Shown piece by piece: positions 15,001-27,084 of a stretch of 64,000 nucleotides of DNA (positions are counted from its first letter, which is position 1; every line of letters starts with the position of its first letter). Source of the stretch: Physella acuta (lineage: Eukaryota > Mollusca > Gastropoda > Physidae); contig NW_026732767.1 in assembly GCF_028476545.1 (NCBI RefSeq), positions 62,001-126,000 on the forward strand. Reading direction: 5' to 3'. The notes under the pieces are model-generated. The model ran no database searches. It was given only the letters and a program-made list of their open reading frames with translations, and had not been told where the DNA came from. The position numbers and the translations under genes are program-made.

Positions 15001-18000
15001 CACCCTCCACCACCCCCACTTTCACCCTCCACCACCCTACTTTCACCCTCCACCACCCCCACTTTCACCCTCCACCCACCTGGCTCTCCTTTTCCCTTAT
15101 CCAATAGCAGTTTACTTGGGGAGAGGAAAGGGGTGTAGGTGTTCATTGACTAAACAAAGAAAGATCACTACAACTATGATAAGAGGTGCTAGGTTGGGTT
15201 TCTATTTTAAGATTTGTTTACCTTGGTTACACTTGACAACATGCTAAAAGGTCACTGCTAATTCTTTCACACTGTGGAACTATTAAAGTTGTTCTTGAAT
15301 AAATGCCATTGTTTTCTTACTGAGATTTACTTCTTATTCAGATCTAACTGTAACTTTTTAGAGTGGATTGCAGTGTATTATGTGATTAATCAATAGATCT
15401 ATTTTTAGTTAGTACTTGTGCAGGAAAGAACAGTATACTTATGTTCTGACTAGTCAAGAATTGGGCTGTGAAATTCCATGCTAGTTTTCAAAGACTTCTA
15501 TTGGGTGTTTTTCTTTGAAGACCTACTAGTATTCATGACCAGTGTTTATCCAACTATAGCTGATTCATATTGTGTGTCATAGTGAGGATGGTATTTATAG
15601 CCTGGAAATTTTCTATTTTTAGTGCCAAATCAATTGAACCAAAACCAGTTTAGTGATTGAGAATATTCAAATCTGGGTTCATTGTACTGTGTACTGTGTT
15701 GTTTTTCTCTGATTCTTATTCTAAGTAGATTTTTATAGCCACTGTAATTTTAAAATTTAGCTGGACAGGGTGGTTGTCCACTGATATGTGAAATCTGATA
15801 GAGTTGAGATTCAACTATTATGGGAAAGTTGTATATAGAGGACTAGTGCGTGATGGGGACTGGTAGCTTTTCTACTGTGGCTCATGACTCTAGACCAGAA
15901 GCAACCAGTGAGTCTGATAAGCAAAATGGTAGAAGAAATAGAAGGTTATCCAAGAGTCAGATTAGTGAACCCATCTCAGTTACTGTGTTGCTAGCTGAGG
16001 ATAGCACATTAAATACAGGGGAAACAATTGGTGGTAGGGCTGAGTCTGGGGACAAGCATGGATTACAAACAGGGGGTGCTGTGTATATAAACCAGGAGTC
16101 TGATATATCTTCTGAGTGTAAAAATGGTCAGGATCCTGTGATTGATGTCATATGTGATTATCCTACACTGGCATCAGATAACTTTATTGGTGTTGCATCC
16201 ATTACTGGCAGAGAGAAAATTACTAATAGAAAGGAATCTGCTAGTGGTGTTTTATCTGATGAACCCATAGTGACATCAAGAGACACCAAGGTCCAGGATG
16301 AATCTCATCAGACATTAACTAAAGACTCACCTGAGTTTAAACACCTTGAACCTGACAGTGATCATTCACTAAGTCCGCACACTGACCCTGAGACTCCAGT
16401 ACAAATTCTAGTCACTTCCTCACCTCCCTCACTAGTTTGTCATGGTAATCCCTGTACTGACAACTCTGCTACCAGCAATCTAAATGAAAGTGAGAACAAT
16501 CTAAATGAAACTGAGAACAATCTAAATGAAACTGAGAACAATCTAAATGAAACTGAGAACAATTTAGAAGACTCTGGAGAATCACCAGCTGATGACTCAG
16601 AAGAATCTCCTTCAAATAACAAACAAATTTTGTTAAAACATGATGATTTGTCTTCTGTTACTTTTAAACCTTATGATGTAAACTCTAGGCAAGGATTTAT
16701 TATATTGACTAAGTCATATGTAAGTAATTGAGTATATGTGCTTACATGTGTACTATTATGTTTCCTTCGCACTAGGATTGTCATACCAGCATTGGTCAGT
16801 AGGCAATACTTACAAGGCCGATTCTAGTCGGAATAAGATACGCATGCGATACGCATTCGCAATGGAGAGAAACTAGGACTTAGCGGCGATGTTTTCGATG
16901 GTACTGCGCATGCGTGTGTTTACAACCGCAGAACCCTAATACCAACCCTAATCCTATCCTTAACCCTATCCCTAACCCTATCCCTAATCCTATCCCTAAC
17001 CCTATCCCTAATCCTATCCCTAACCCTATCCCTAATTCTACCCCTAACCCTCATTCTAGCCCTAACCCTAGCCATAGGTCACTGTGCATGCGCAGAACTA
17101 TCTTTTGCCGAAAAATCTTATTCCGAGTAGACACTTCGTACTTACAAATACAATCCAAAGATAGCCAAATTTGAGTACACTTACAGACTTATTTGATATT
17201 TCTCTATTGATATATTTGTTACAGGCTAAAAGGTCGCATTTTAATATTATTATGCCTCATTATTTTAGGACAACATACAGTTGCTTCTTATAATTATGTG
17301 CATTTTTATGGTAATTGTATATGATTGTGGGGCTTGTATCATACTTCAAATAAATATATCATCCATCTAGATTCTTATTTCTGCAATTTAAGTAATTGGA
17401 TTATGACTAGGACAAATATAATATAATGGTTATTTTAGTCCAAACTTTATTGTTTATTGCTTTCAGGAAAAGAAAGCCAAAGAGGCACAGAAGAAGTTTA
17501 AGAAAAAAGACAAAGCATCTGGCACATCAACCAGTGGTGTTTCCTTAGAGGATTTCCCCACATCTTCAGAATATCCCTCTATACCACAGTTTGTCTTCAA
17601 GTGTGTCTCATATATTGAAGCAGAAGGTAATGTTTAAATTATTTTTTTAAATTGATAATGCAATCCATTATTTGTCTCTAAAATTTCTAAAAATTGTTTT
17701 TGCTGATTATTGACAAGATATTATCTACTAGTCTTACCCAGTTATTCGCTAACCCCAGTGAAACCTAGCAATAGCCATAGTCAATGATTTATAGCTAAAG
17801 TTAAGTAAATTTACAATAAAGCCATGTGTAACTCACTGTGTGTCAACGAATGCTTCACAGGCTTAAAAACAGAAGGCTTGTACAGAATACCTGGCAATAA
17901 GGCACAAGGAGAACTTTTTGTCAATAAATTTGCTGTTGGTAAGTTGCACAATTATAGTTTTATCTTAATGATTTATTTTACACATTTAAAAGGTTAGAAT

Positions 18001-19693
18001 AGTATAGCTCTATTATGCTACTGATTCAATAATAGTTATTATTTTACATTTTTTCAAGTAGTTGCCTTGTGTATTTTCATTATTTGAGACATATGGACTA
18101 CTCATAAGTTATTGCTCTTAATTTTATTTCAAATAAACTGAACATTTCCTAATGTCCTCATATCCGCAAACAGGTGGTGTAATTGTATTTAGCATTAAAA
18201 TAAGAGGTAATCAAACCAGTGAAACCTTACTGTCTGTATACCAAATGTTAAAAGACCAAATATTGCGGTAGACTGTCATTTACGCAAAGTCTGTAGAGGA
18301 ATTGTTTAGGATCTGTCCCATCTACTGCTGCATATATGGATTGATTTATAAAAGCATAAAATGAACAAAATTTCATGTCAACTTTTAACCTTTCAGATCC
18401 AAATGTGGACATATCTTCGTTAGAAATCCCAGTTAACGCCATAGCGACCTTGTTAAAAAGCTTTTTCAGTGATCTCAATGAGGCCTTGATACCTGAGAAA
18501 CTGTGTGATGAGCTCATGGAGGCAGCCGGTATGTAGCCCATCAAGTCTTAATCTGTGTTTTTTATTTTGCATCTAATTTAGAAAACTCTCTTCTTCTGTA
18601 CTGTATGAGTATAATCAACACAAGCAATACTTTTATACCACACGTATCAAGGCAGGATGTAGAAAATGAAATTTTTTTGCACCTAATTTGTACTGCTGCC
18701 AGTTTTGTCAATTACGTTAGTTTTCCAACATGCTTTTTCACTTCACCTGGTTATATTAAGGGGGAGCAGTCAGTTTTATACCTAGAAGCATGAGCCTGGG
18801 TCCCAAACATGTGACTATGTAAGCAAACATTTGATTTCTCTAGACCACACTTTCCAAGCATATTTTCTACAATTAAGGGGTGGCGTGGTTGACAGGAGAG
18901 CATATGATAGCTAACTCACCCAGTGAGAGAAACTCCCAAACTACAACTGCAGATTGTTCTTGAGTGAACAATGATTATGGTTGCATATCCAGAAAGAAAA
19001 GCAGGCCATATGGTGTATAACGTATTGAGGCGTAATACTTTCATGTGTTAGAGGAAATCTCTTCTTCTAATGTTACATTTGGTTAAAACAAAAAGTCTAA
19101 AATTTGTCAAACTCTAACCTAGGGCAGATTTTTAGATGACTAGTTAAATTAGGTTGTTAAATTTTACATAGCCTTGGATATGATTTTTTTTAATATTATC
19201 AGTCAAAACTAATTGTTTAATTTTTATGTAGAAATGACTGACAAGAGCAGTAGACTTCTTATGCTGCGTGGTGTCATCAAAAAGTTACCCAATCAAAATT
19301 TTGAAGTATTGAAGTACATCATTTCACATTTGTATAAGTAAGTCTCTTGAGTTTTTGTTCAATAAATGGCTGTTTTTTAAAGCTATTGTAGCATAACGAA
19401 CCTTAGGTGCTACAACACAGCATTGCTAACGTTTTGCAATTACTTGTACTATCAATTATTTGTACAAATATTAAATCTCACTTAAATTTTCCTTTCTTAC
19501 CAGAGTGGCACAGAATCAAGAGTTTAACAGCATGAACAGTAGAAATCTGGCCAAGTGCTGGTGGCCCACACTTATCAGACTGCAGTTTAAAACCTATGAA
19601 AAACTCATTCAAGGCTCACAGATTCCTGAGGACATAGTTCACACATTGATTGAACAGTGTCCTTTTTTCTTTCATGGAGGGGATGAAGTATGA
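26..19693 (+). CDS. ARHGAP35: p190-type Rho GTPase-activating protein, 5'-partial (25 exons)
   Basis: Switches off Rho GTPases by stimulating GTP hydrolysis; co-orthologue of vertebrate ARHGAP35/ARHGAP5. Exons: 26-247, 373-666, 1381-1533, 2024-2132, 2560-2683, 2934-3135, 3652-3807, 4164-4421, 4772-4950, 5124-5316, 5859-6061, 6493-6825, 8430-8510, 9638-9777, 10033-10131, 10333-10447, 10814-11011, 11359-11547 (or 11496), 12084-12145, 12666-12809, 17467-17626, 17861-17938, 18397-18528, 19232-19337, 19504-19693. All have AG/GT borders and one open frame, giving about 1372 residues. Order: FF-repeat region; pseudo-GTPase region (LMCGDPF, then HGYILVYSAKR, close to human p190A); disordered acidic/serine linker; RhoGAP domain with the catalytic arginine in GLYRIPGN and the CWWPTLIR segment; stop TGA after FFFHGGDEV. 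The N-terminal GTPase domain must lie before base 1. Donors after 5316, 6825, 9777 and 10447 are weak. Family assignment is firm; exon 18's end is ambiguous, both ends keeping frame. Confidence 0.93.
1005..1256 (+). mobile_element. 5'-truncated LINE, 3' end (I/Nimb-like tail)
   Basis: Translates to the C-terminal end of a LINE polyprotein: a C-x-C-G...H-x4-C knuckle (CLCGMAPENTEHVLQDC) followed by KHWPLYTPLK and a conserved 3' untranslated stretch ending in a short GAAGAAGA tail. The same 3' end recurs at 61741 and 63826. The C-terminal cysteine knuckle recalls I/Nimb-clade elements; the clade is an inference. It sits in an intron of the RhoGAP gene, in sense. Confidence 0.75.
1600..1845 (-). 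mobile_element. tRNA-derived SINE, family 1, intronic
   Basis: On the minus strand a tRNA-like head carries an A-box-like GGAGTGGTCTAGCGGTA and a B-box-like GGATTCGAAC region in antisense, followed by the family body (CACCCAACTCTGATGGGTACC, AGTGCTGACCACAC) and a tail near AAGTGAATTCTAC. Homologous bodies occur at 30.3, 34.3, 36.4, 45.4 and 51.0 kb, so this is a dispersed SINE and not a tRNA gene. Confidence 0.8.
6826..8429. other. Intron of RhoGAP gene, no feature seen
   Basis: AT-rich intron of 1.6 kb. The exon before it ends at a weak GTGATT donor with an in-frame TGA at 6831, so failure to splice would truncate the protein at once. No repeat or coding signal was seen. Confidence 0.6.
8511..9637. 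other. Intron of RhoGAP gene, no feature seen
   Basis: AT-rich intron sequence of 1.1 kb with only short, unconvincing open frames. No mobile element recognised. Confidence 0.6.
12440..12580 (-). mobile_element. Degenerate SINE family 1 fragment
   Basis: Contains CTCAGAGCTGGGTGAAT and a decayed B-box region, matching the antisense body of the SINE at 1600-1845, but without a clear A box. Probably an old copy. Confidence 0.45.
13057..13281. mobile_element. hAT-like MITE, family B (C-rich)
   Basis: A 225-bp element beginning CAGAGGCGCCC and ending CGCTACGCTACTG, flanked by a perfect 8-base target duplication GGTTAGAA (13049-13056 and 13282-13289). CAG...CTG ends with an 8-base duplication are typical of hAT transposons. 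The interior holds several long poly-C runs and GGCGCCCGGGGACA, shared with the copy at 27085. No coding capacity. Confidence 0.8.
13290..15846. other. Intron sequence, mostly featureless
   Basis: Long intron of the RhoGAP gene. A poly-C run near 14213-14228 and a poly-A run near 14743-14761 were seen. I see no gene between 13290 and 14980. Confidence 0.5.
14990..15085. repeat. C-rich minisatellite (about 25-bp unit)
   Basis: Three to four copies of a unit close to CTTTCACCCTCCACCACCCC lie in tandem in the RhoGAP intron. The coding frames across it are by-products of the repeat. Confidence 0.75.
15847..16719 (+). CDS. Candidate alternative exon of the p190 RhoGAP gene (disordered, acidic)
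   Basis: An open frame of 291 codons inside the 4.6-kb intron between exons 12666-12809 and 17467-17626. It opens just after TAG at 15844-15846, has its first ATG at 15853, and runs to a consensus donor GTAAGT at 16720. The donor is in phase 0, exactly the phase needed to join the RhoGAP exon at 17467. It could be an alternative first exon (about 289 residues plus the GAP part, roughly 510 in all) or a phase-symmetric cassette using the poor acceptor at 15845-15846. The protein is serine-, asparagine- and glutamate-rich, has a basic patch (GRRNRRLSKSQ) and four copies of a 7-residue NLNETEN-like repeat. I recognise no domain. If unspliced, the frame stops at 16731. Confidence 0.5.
16477..16566 (+). 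repeat. 21-bp coding minisatellite (NLNETEN-like, 4 copies)
   Basis: Four near-perfect copies of a 21-base unit (AATCTAAATGAAACTGAGAAC) lie in frame inside the candidate alternative exon and encode an acidic asparagine-rich heptad. The unit is a multiple of three, so copy changes would keep the frame. Confidence 0.85.
16816..17138. mobile_element. Small inverted-repeat element carrying a telomere-like array, 9-bp target duplication
   Basis: The sequence between two copies of TACTTACAA (16807-16815 and 17139-17147) has inverted ends: CTAGTCGGAATAAGAT near the left end matches CTACTCGGAATAAGAT read from the right end, and TGCGCATGC motifs lie inside both ends. The centre (about 16930-17075) is an array of CCCTAA/CCCTAT units. 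A 9-base duplication is usual for Mutator-type elements, so a Mutator-like MITE is the best guess. No coding capacity. Confidence 0.7.
16930..17075. repeat. Interstitial telomere-like (CCCTAA/CCCTAT)n array
   Basis: About two dozen six-base units alternate between CCCTAA, CCCTAT and CCTAAT forms; on the minus strand these are TTAGGG and close variants. The array lies wholly inside the inverted-repeat element at 16816-17138, not at a chromosome end. Confidence 0.9.
18885..19015 (+). mobile_element. SINE family 2 fragment
   Basis: Begins with a tRNA-like GTGGCGTGGTTGACAGGAGAGC and ends with ATCCAGAAAGAAAAGCAGGCC, the tail also found at 25440-25645. Lies in the intron before the penultimate RhoGAP exon. 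Confidence 0.5.
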
Positions 19694-22600
19694 CACCTGG
19701 AGTTGTGTTAGTAACAAGTGATTATTTTTCTCTACTGTGGAACTTATCGAGGGCTGCTGCTGTCTTCAGAGATGCTTAAAATTTAGCTGAGCTTCATTTC
19801 TTTGCTGATACAAGTTTGTACTTCTCCACATTAAATTACAAAGAGGTTAACTATAGGAAACAGCTAACTCAAGTGTATACAGGTTTTTTAAATGCTGGGT
19901 TCATTTTTTAGCTATTAAATTTTTAAAAATTGCAATAGAAAATACTCATTTAGATTTAAATACAGTAGAGTATAGCTTAATATTATTATTATTTAATATT
20001 CTGTTATCCATAGTATTCAAAATTACAGCACTTTTCTTTAGTAATTTTTAGTGTCAGTTCTTTTTAGATTTATAATTTAGAAAACTCACATTGTTTCTTA
20101 AGTCTGTGGTTCATTTGAATATAACATTAAAACAGTCTATTTTTTTTATTAAACTGGTCTAGAGCGATGATTCTTACTTCCAGAGCCTACATAGTTGTGA
20201 TGAATTTAATGTTGTGACTTTTCCTCCCCCTTTCTGCTTCAGAGAAAATAATTTTGTTACTCTATTTTTTGTGATTGTCTTTTGTGATATCTCATCAGTA
20301 ACCTAGACAGTGTGAAGACCGTGAATAAACCTTAACTTAATGATTGTTGGCTATTTAACATCTTAAAATAATATTAACCCTTAAAAATGATATTACATTC
20401 ATTTTTCTTTGCGCGTAAGGTAAAAATGAACATTAAATCACCAAGTTTCATCATTAAACCATATTTTTCTGGCATGTATGGTATAACTATACTTAATTCA
20501 ATGCAGTATTAAAATATGTTTTAGGTACCCTAATGTCAGATGATAGTACTTTGGTAGGTCACAAAACCAATTCTGTTTTGATAAAAATGTCCACTCTTTA
20601 TGTTAATGGACCAATTGTTCTAAATATTGTCCAACATTTTTTACCTCAGAGGATGAAGTATAACTGAAATGTAATACTTTGCTGATAGATTTATTTTTTC
20701 CTTTAATTCAGGTCTGTTTTTAGGTCTCTTTCATTTTTGAGTATTCAAGAGGCATAAATTCTATAGCAAGATGTTTCATTACTGTATATATAACAACTAT
20801 TAGATTTTTAAATATCTGCACATGGTTTTTTTTTTTAATTTTGATTTTTTTTTCACAAAGAGCTCAAATTTAATTCATAAGATCTCATTTAACCACCTTT
20901 TTAAAAAAAATAATGGTGTAAGCTTAATGGCTGATACTGTTTAATGCACAATGTCATTACACTAGCCCAATCTCATCATCACAGAATTCTCCATTTTGGC
21001 AATAATGAAACAATTGAGAAACCAGTGCCACATGTTTTATGCATAAGTTAGTGCTGTTTGTTCTTTGAAAGTGTTTATGTCATGAAAAGTTATTCTCTTA
21101 CTAAGATCTACAGTTCTAATATCAGTTTTTTGATCTCTTAATTATCATTTTATTTTATATAAATACTTTAGGTTTGTTTATTTCTATGTATCATGTACAG
21201 TTTTTGGACCAATATAAAATATATTCTTTTGAGTGCTTGTGTTCTTCATCTAAAGTTGTGATACGCTGTCACATAGTGCAATTTTTGTTCTTTGATGTTT
21301 TACTAGAGCTGGTTCATTGTTAGTGCAGGTTGTACGCTTGGCTGTCAGTTAACCTCTTTTCAGTTTGTTCTGGGAGACTATCAATGTGGAACATTGTGTA
21401 AGAGAGTAGGGAACAAGGGAATTATATTGGCAAGTCTTGTTATATAAGGCGGTCTCTGGTTTTGGTACTTAATCCTATTATATAGAAGACATGAGCTTTA
21501 GCCTCTTCCATAACTGTTGGTGGTTGCTAACATTACAGTAGATTCTACCTGGACAGTAGGTGCTGCCCTTATAGTTGTTGATGCTCTTGCCATTATAGTA
21601 GGCAGCAGGTTAACGTCTACTTACACTTAATTTTTTTACTCTGGTAGTTTTGTACTGCATAATGCTAATCATAATTAGATATTTATTACTGAGGACAATA
21701 GACCTGGTGTGGATGCAGGTATTGTTACAGAACTGTTGCCATATCGTCAGTGTTCATTTCCTGTTTGAGTTAAGGGAGTGAGCTAGTGTGAAAACAGAAT
21801 CTTGTTCACTGAATAATCAATGCAGCTTTTTATTTGGTGGACTGTTTTGTTCAATTATTACTGATTTCTGGTGAATAAATTAATGTTCGACTTTTTTTTT
21901 TTTGGTAAATTTTTTTTTTTTTTCAAATGATAAACTATTATGTCCGTCCCAATTTTTCTTACAGTTTCAGACAAATTGAAACCTGCGATGTTTGTAATCT
22001 GCTTAAATTTTAAAGGTGTTTTGTACAATTTATTAATAATGTCATTTCAAATACAGGCATTTAGACTCACCCACATTTAACAACTGAGCAACCTTCAAAA
22101 CTATTTTTGTAAATGTAGGATTAATTTGTTGAGTAACCATTGGACAAACCTTATGTTTCAAAATATTTTTTAAGCATCTTTCACTAAAACTTCAATCAAT
22201 GTTTTTGTTAGTGTTACATTATACACAATTATAAAAACCAAAATCTGCACTAAGGTGTACTTAATACATAAGTTGTACAACAATATTTTGTTACTTGTTT
22301 CAACATTTCATATTCCATATTCACTGGTAGTAATAAATAAAAAACCTGAGTTTACTATATTTTTGTTCAATAACATTTTATTACATATCACAACCTAAAA
22401 ACATTTCAAGCTAGCTTGTCATACAAAGGGGAAACAAAATCTAGTAAATATCTATTTGATTTTAAAAGTTGTACATGTTTGCATCAGTCAAAAAATATTA
22501 CTACCTTCTAATCAAACTGCTTGTACTCATTCACCTGTGTTCAGCCCTGTTTTAATGAAGTTAATTATAATCAGCGTTATTGTACACAGCTTACTTCAGA

Positions 22601-25430
22601 TTTTACAATGATATCATTTATTAGTTTATTGAGTCATTAGTAATGTTATTTCTTATTGTATACCTTTATGTTATTGAATGATGTAATCTGTTTCTAAAAC
22701 TGAATATGGTTTATCTTTAATGTTAACAGTTTCTTTGTACATAAGACTAATTACGATACTTTTCACTTTTTGTTAGCATTTAAAATTTTTAAAAACTTTA
22801 CTTTGCTTGACAAGAAAATTAAAGACTGTTTGAGCTTCACTTAGGGTAGTCATTGTTGCATTTTCTATTTGAAATATTGTTATAGAGAATCTATTTTCAG
22901 CTGTTCTTAATGCATTGCTTTAATCTGTTCAAGTTTTTAAATGGTGTAATGATAAAATGAAGCTAAGCTAATGTTCCTTTATTGTATACCACTAATGTTG
23001 ATGAGGTGCAATCTTTTTATGAAAAGAAAAACAACGGAGTTAACAGTGATAAAACAAATTCTTGTCACAGGACCACACACAGTTTTTTTGTGTTGATGCA
23101 GCATTGTCAAGGGAGGTTTCCATTTGCTCAGTTTCAGTTTCCTTTTAAAAAACTTGTCTTTGATGTTTGCACTTTTTTTTAACACATAGTTCAGTTTATT
23201 ATACATATTTTTTTGTTCAAAGTAAGTTAAGAAAGATATGGATCAAAGCTAGCATATACTTTCATTGAGATTATAGCTTTCACCAAACAATTGCTTAAAA
23301 AGTATATAGACATAATAAAAAGACAAAAGATTTTTTTTTTAAATTTATGGGTATATAAAAATATACAATTTTAGTTTTTAAGATTTGTAAAAGAAAAAAA
23401 ATATGTTTATGATTTAAGTTTTGACAGAAGTTTTAATATAGCAGGCTGTTGATCCATTTCTCTTTATTACTTGAACAAACAATTTTAAACAGTGAAGTAA
23501 TATTTACATGATTATACAGCCTTAAAACTGTTTATCAAGATCACTTGTTTCTGTTAATATCAAAACTAATTACTTACTAATACCACTCAATATATAAACC
23601 ACATCTTGGTTGGCTGGTAGGCTACTGTTATTGTAGCTTTTATTGTTGAACTGAAGCTATTTATTGAATAATTTTCCCCCCACTTCTTCCTCATCAATAA
23701 AATGTTTAAAATAACATACTTATTTAAATTTTAAACTAGGTAGCTAGTGCTGGGAAACTAGATACAATGTCCTGACAGAGGGCCCTTAGATACAGTTAGT
23801 TGCTGAGTATTTCCAGAAAAGTGTGTATACCATTGATAAAGTCAATAACACTATGTGGAAGTTATTGTCACTGCTACTGAATGAACAGCCCTTTTATTAT
23901 ACCACAGAATACCAAAATAAAACATCTTAACAGTATATGGGTCACAATTTGGCTGGTGCCTGTTTGTTGAAAACAAAAAGCACAAAATAATCATTTGTCA
24001 AACTGTATATACAATTGTAAATAGAAAGTTGTATCTCTTTGTGATGTTTTAACTTGTTAATTGTAGTGTATCGCATTGGCCATAATAATTTAAGTGATGC
24101 TGCCTGTTTAATAAAAATAACTCATTCATCTAAACAAAAAAGATTTGTTGTTGAGAAATAACTTACTCTCAGAATGATATACTGAAGATGATTAGTTTTA
24201 CAAAACATCATTTTTTACATTGGATTTGTTTATAAAATCTTGTACTGCTTTTAAGATATATGTATACCATTTTAATTGGGAGGAGAGCTGATAACTTTAA
24301 AATAGGGGGAAATTAGTTCTATAGGATAGAGGCGGATCTAATGCCTATTTGTGCACAGCTTGAAAAATTATACAACCAAGATTTTTAATGAAACTCTAAA
24401 GTTAAAAGATAACGTTCTTATTTTTTGTAATACAATAGCGTCATTAAATGCCAAATAAAACAGTTGTTTCAAAAGTGAAATAATTGACTACTAAAAGAGT
24501 GCCAAACCCTGCTAAAACTAACTACAAAACACAGCTATCTTCCATTATGATTATAAATTAATCCAATATTAATTCCATTATTATTATAATCTAATACTAA
24601 TTCAACTTTACTGCCATTTTATTCTAGAAAATTCATTCTTTAAATAATTTGTGTGATGAAACATCTGATATAATAAAAGAACTATGTGCTTAGCCTTTTT
24701 CTCAATTTCCTCTGTGTTTTGTGTATGCCCTATGTGTATACACTTTTTATGTTGTGTCCATTGTTGGTTTAAGAACATGTTTAAAAATTTAAAAAAAAAA
24801 AAATTGACATAAAGAGCTAAGCATTCATGTTGAATATGGTGTGTTAATACAAAACTATTTAGTTGACCCAAAACTATTCTGTTACTAGATCCGTGCACTA
24901 TGTTGATTGTGTTAGACTAGGGTGATAGGGACGCGTGCTGGGGCGACAGTAATGATTTGCACAAATACTGTCCTTTTTTTTTTTTTTTTTTTTGCTGAAG
25001 ATTATTAAAACTGTATTATTAGACTGACAATATGACTCTTGGCTGACAATATCTGCTCACAAAAATTGTTGTTGGTTTGCTTCAAATATATATTATATTT
25101 TTTGTTTGTTCGCCCTTGTGTTATCATCATTGATCATCAGACTTCAAATTGTACTTACCACTCATTTTGTTGTAAATTATAGCTGTTGTTGTTTGCTATT
25201 CATCTACATTGATTTTTTTGTTTTCAGTCACTCATTGTCATCCATTAATGGCCAGCCTTACCTTTCAGCCCTGTCACTGATAACAAAATACAAAACAGAA
25301 TTTGTTTGAAAAAAAAGTTTTTTAAAATTTTTATTATCTGTGTGCTTGTAGCAGAGTTGGTGAATTTGTTCAGTAAAAGAACTTAATTTTTTTTTTTTTA
25401 AAGAAAAAAGTAATACATAAAGGCTAATTA
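19694..25430. other. RhoGAP 3' UTR and intergenic DNA
   Basis: AT-rich sequence without convincing coding potential on either strand. Several AATAAA-type signals (for example near 20320, 21873 and 22330) could end the RhoGAP mRNA; which one is used cannot be told. Poly-T runs at 21891-21923 and near 24975. Confidence 0.55.
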
Positions 25431-25439
25431 TCAGAAGAC

Positions 25440-25645
25440 TTAATCAAGTTGATGTGGTAGGGTCGGTTTCTGAACCGAAAAGTCCCGAGTTCAAACCCCC
25501 GGGCAGATGAGGCTCAATAGCTGGGGACAGCCTCTTATCTAGGAGAGACATCTCCAAAATTAAACAACTGCTGCCTTGTATTTGTTCTTGGTTGGACAAA
25601 AGCTATGGAAGCAAATCCAAAAAGAAAAGCTGGCTGACATTTGAG
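25440..25645 (+). mobile_element. tRNA-derived SINE, family 2
   Basis: A tRNA-like head (GTTGATGTGGTAGGGTCGG, then B-box-like GAGTTCAAACCCC) is followed by a body containing ACAACTGCTGCCTTG and a tail ATCCAAAAAGAAAAGCTGG. Body and tail match the fragment at 18885. Not a tRNA gene: the anticodon arm is irregular and the non-tRNA body is shared. Confidence 0.65.
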
Positions 25646-26174
25646 TTCATGGCTTATATGACAAGTTGATGCGTAATCCTTAATCTTGTTGGAGAGAATC
25701 ACTTTCAGCACTCGAATCAAGAAAGAAGAAGACTTAAAAGTGCAAGGATGTTTTTTGCTCTCATTGTTGACTACATTCATATTCATCAAAACCTAACCTT
25801 CATCTCTACCAATTGAACATAACTAATGCTGTTTTTGGCTGTCCAGTACATTCATATATTCGTCATAACATAACCATCTTCACCAATGATACCTCAACAA
25901 ATAAAGCATCTTTCATTGGTAGACCCTTCCTAAAAACCTTTCTTTTATTTAGACTATGCTTATACAAGAGTGCGACTTTAAGAGCATATGGAATGTTCAT
26001 AAATTTTGGGAGAACTTTATTGTAGTGAAATATTTATAAAGCTATAAAATATATTTAAAGCCCTAATATTCTCGAGTAATCATTGTGTTAAGATATGGCC
26101 AACTGATACTCATTGCATTAAATAATATAACAAATCCGTCGTTCATAGTTATTATTATAATCCGTTATTTTAAA

Positions 26175-26650
26175 GGATCATCCATAAATTACGTCACGCT
26201 ATTTTGTCTGACAATTTTTACCTCTCCACCATTACACACCGTCACAAGAAGCCAGACCCCCCCCCCCCCCCCAAATCACGCCACACCAAAATTTTTATTC
26301 ATTTAAACATCGATTTCTTTCTAAAATAGTTGTTAATTTCGCTCAATATACAACGTGAAAACAAATGCTAAAATTCATCTTCTATCGTTACTTTTTAAAA
26401 ATGCAACAGTGTGACGTCACACTGTCTGAGAAAATGGGAGAGTAGGGCAAGATCATCCGCTAACTCTAGGGCCTCTGGTTCCTCTGTAAACAGTTTAATG
26501 GTGACATGGAACTCTTCTGACAATTTCCCCGCATGGCTAACTTGGCAAGAAAAGCAAATTGTAAAATTGCTGGATTATTTCCACTAACTTTTCGGGAAAA
26601 CCATAGCATTTCAATAGATTCCATAGTATTTGCCATTTATGGATGACCCC
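26175..26650. mobile_element. MITE of the GGTCGTCCATAAATGACGTCAC family
   Basis: Starts GGATCATCCATAAATTACGTC and ends CATTTATGGATGACCCC, its inverted partner. Internal poly-C and a GACGTCACAC block are shared with copies at 29516, 46627 and 60251. It separates reverse-transcriptase sequence at its right edge from the DNA to its left, so it probably inserted into the LINE. Superfamily not assigned. Confidence 0.75.
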
Positions 26651-27084
26651 TAAGAGTGTCTATCTGATCTACACAAGATCTTTCATTCCTAAGCTCAAGG
26701 TCGATTTCCCTCTTCATTCTATCTATTATGACTCAGGGACTTAACGTGAAATCGACAACAAGATAATGGTTCTCCACTTAAAAAGATAAATCATTGCTCT
26801 TTGACAACTTCACAAAGAGGCCCCTCCTCTAGTTGGTTGTAATTTGTCCCGTGCTTCAGACTAAGTTGAGCATTGTATGAAGTCGATTTGCTACTTGCTA
26901 CTTCTTCTCCACTTTACATTAATGTCTCTGCTGGGATGTTGTCTGGTCCTGATGCCTTGCACTCTTCAAACCATGTAAGGCCTTGAGAATTTCCTGCATG
27001 CTGATTTCCCCGGTATTGATGTAACGGGAATCCCCTGGCTCAAGTCTGGTGGGTCTTGTGGTGCTGGGCTGTTTAGTATTTCCA

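Noticed and set aside
16930-17075. True chromosome end
   Set aside because: The array is short, impure, bounded by transposon-like ends and followed by RhoGAP exons.
25440-25500. Possible tRNA gene
   Set aside because: Head of SINE family 2; the tRNA fold is imperfect and the downstream body recurs at 18885.
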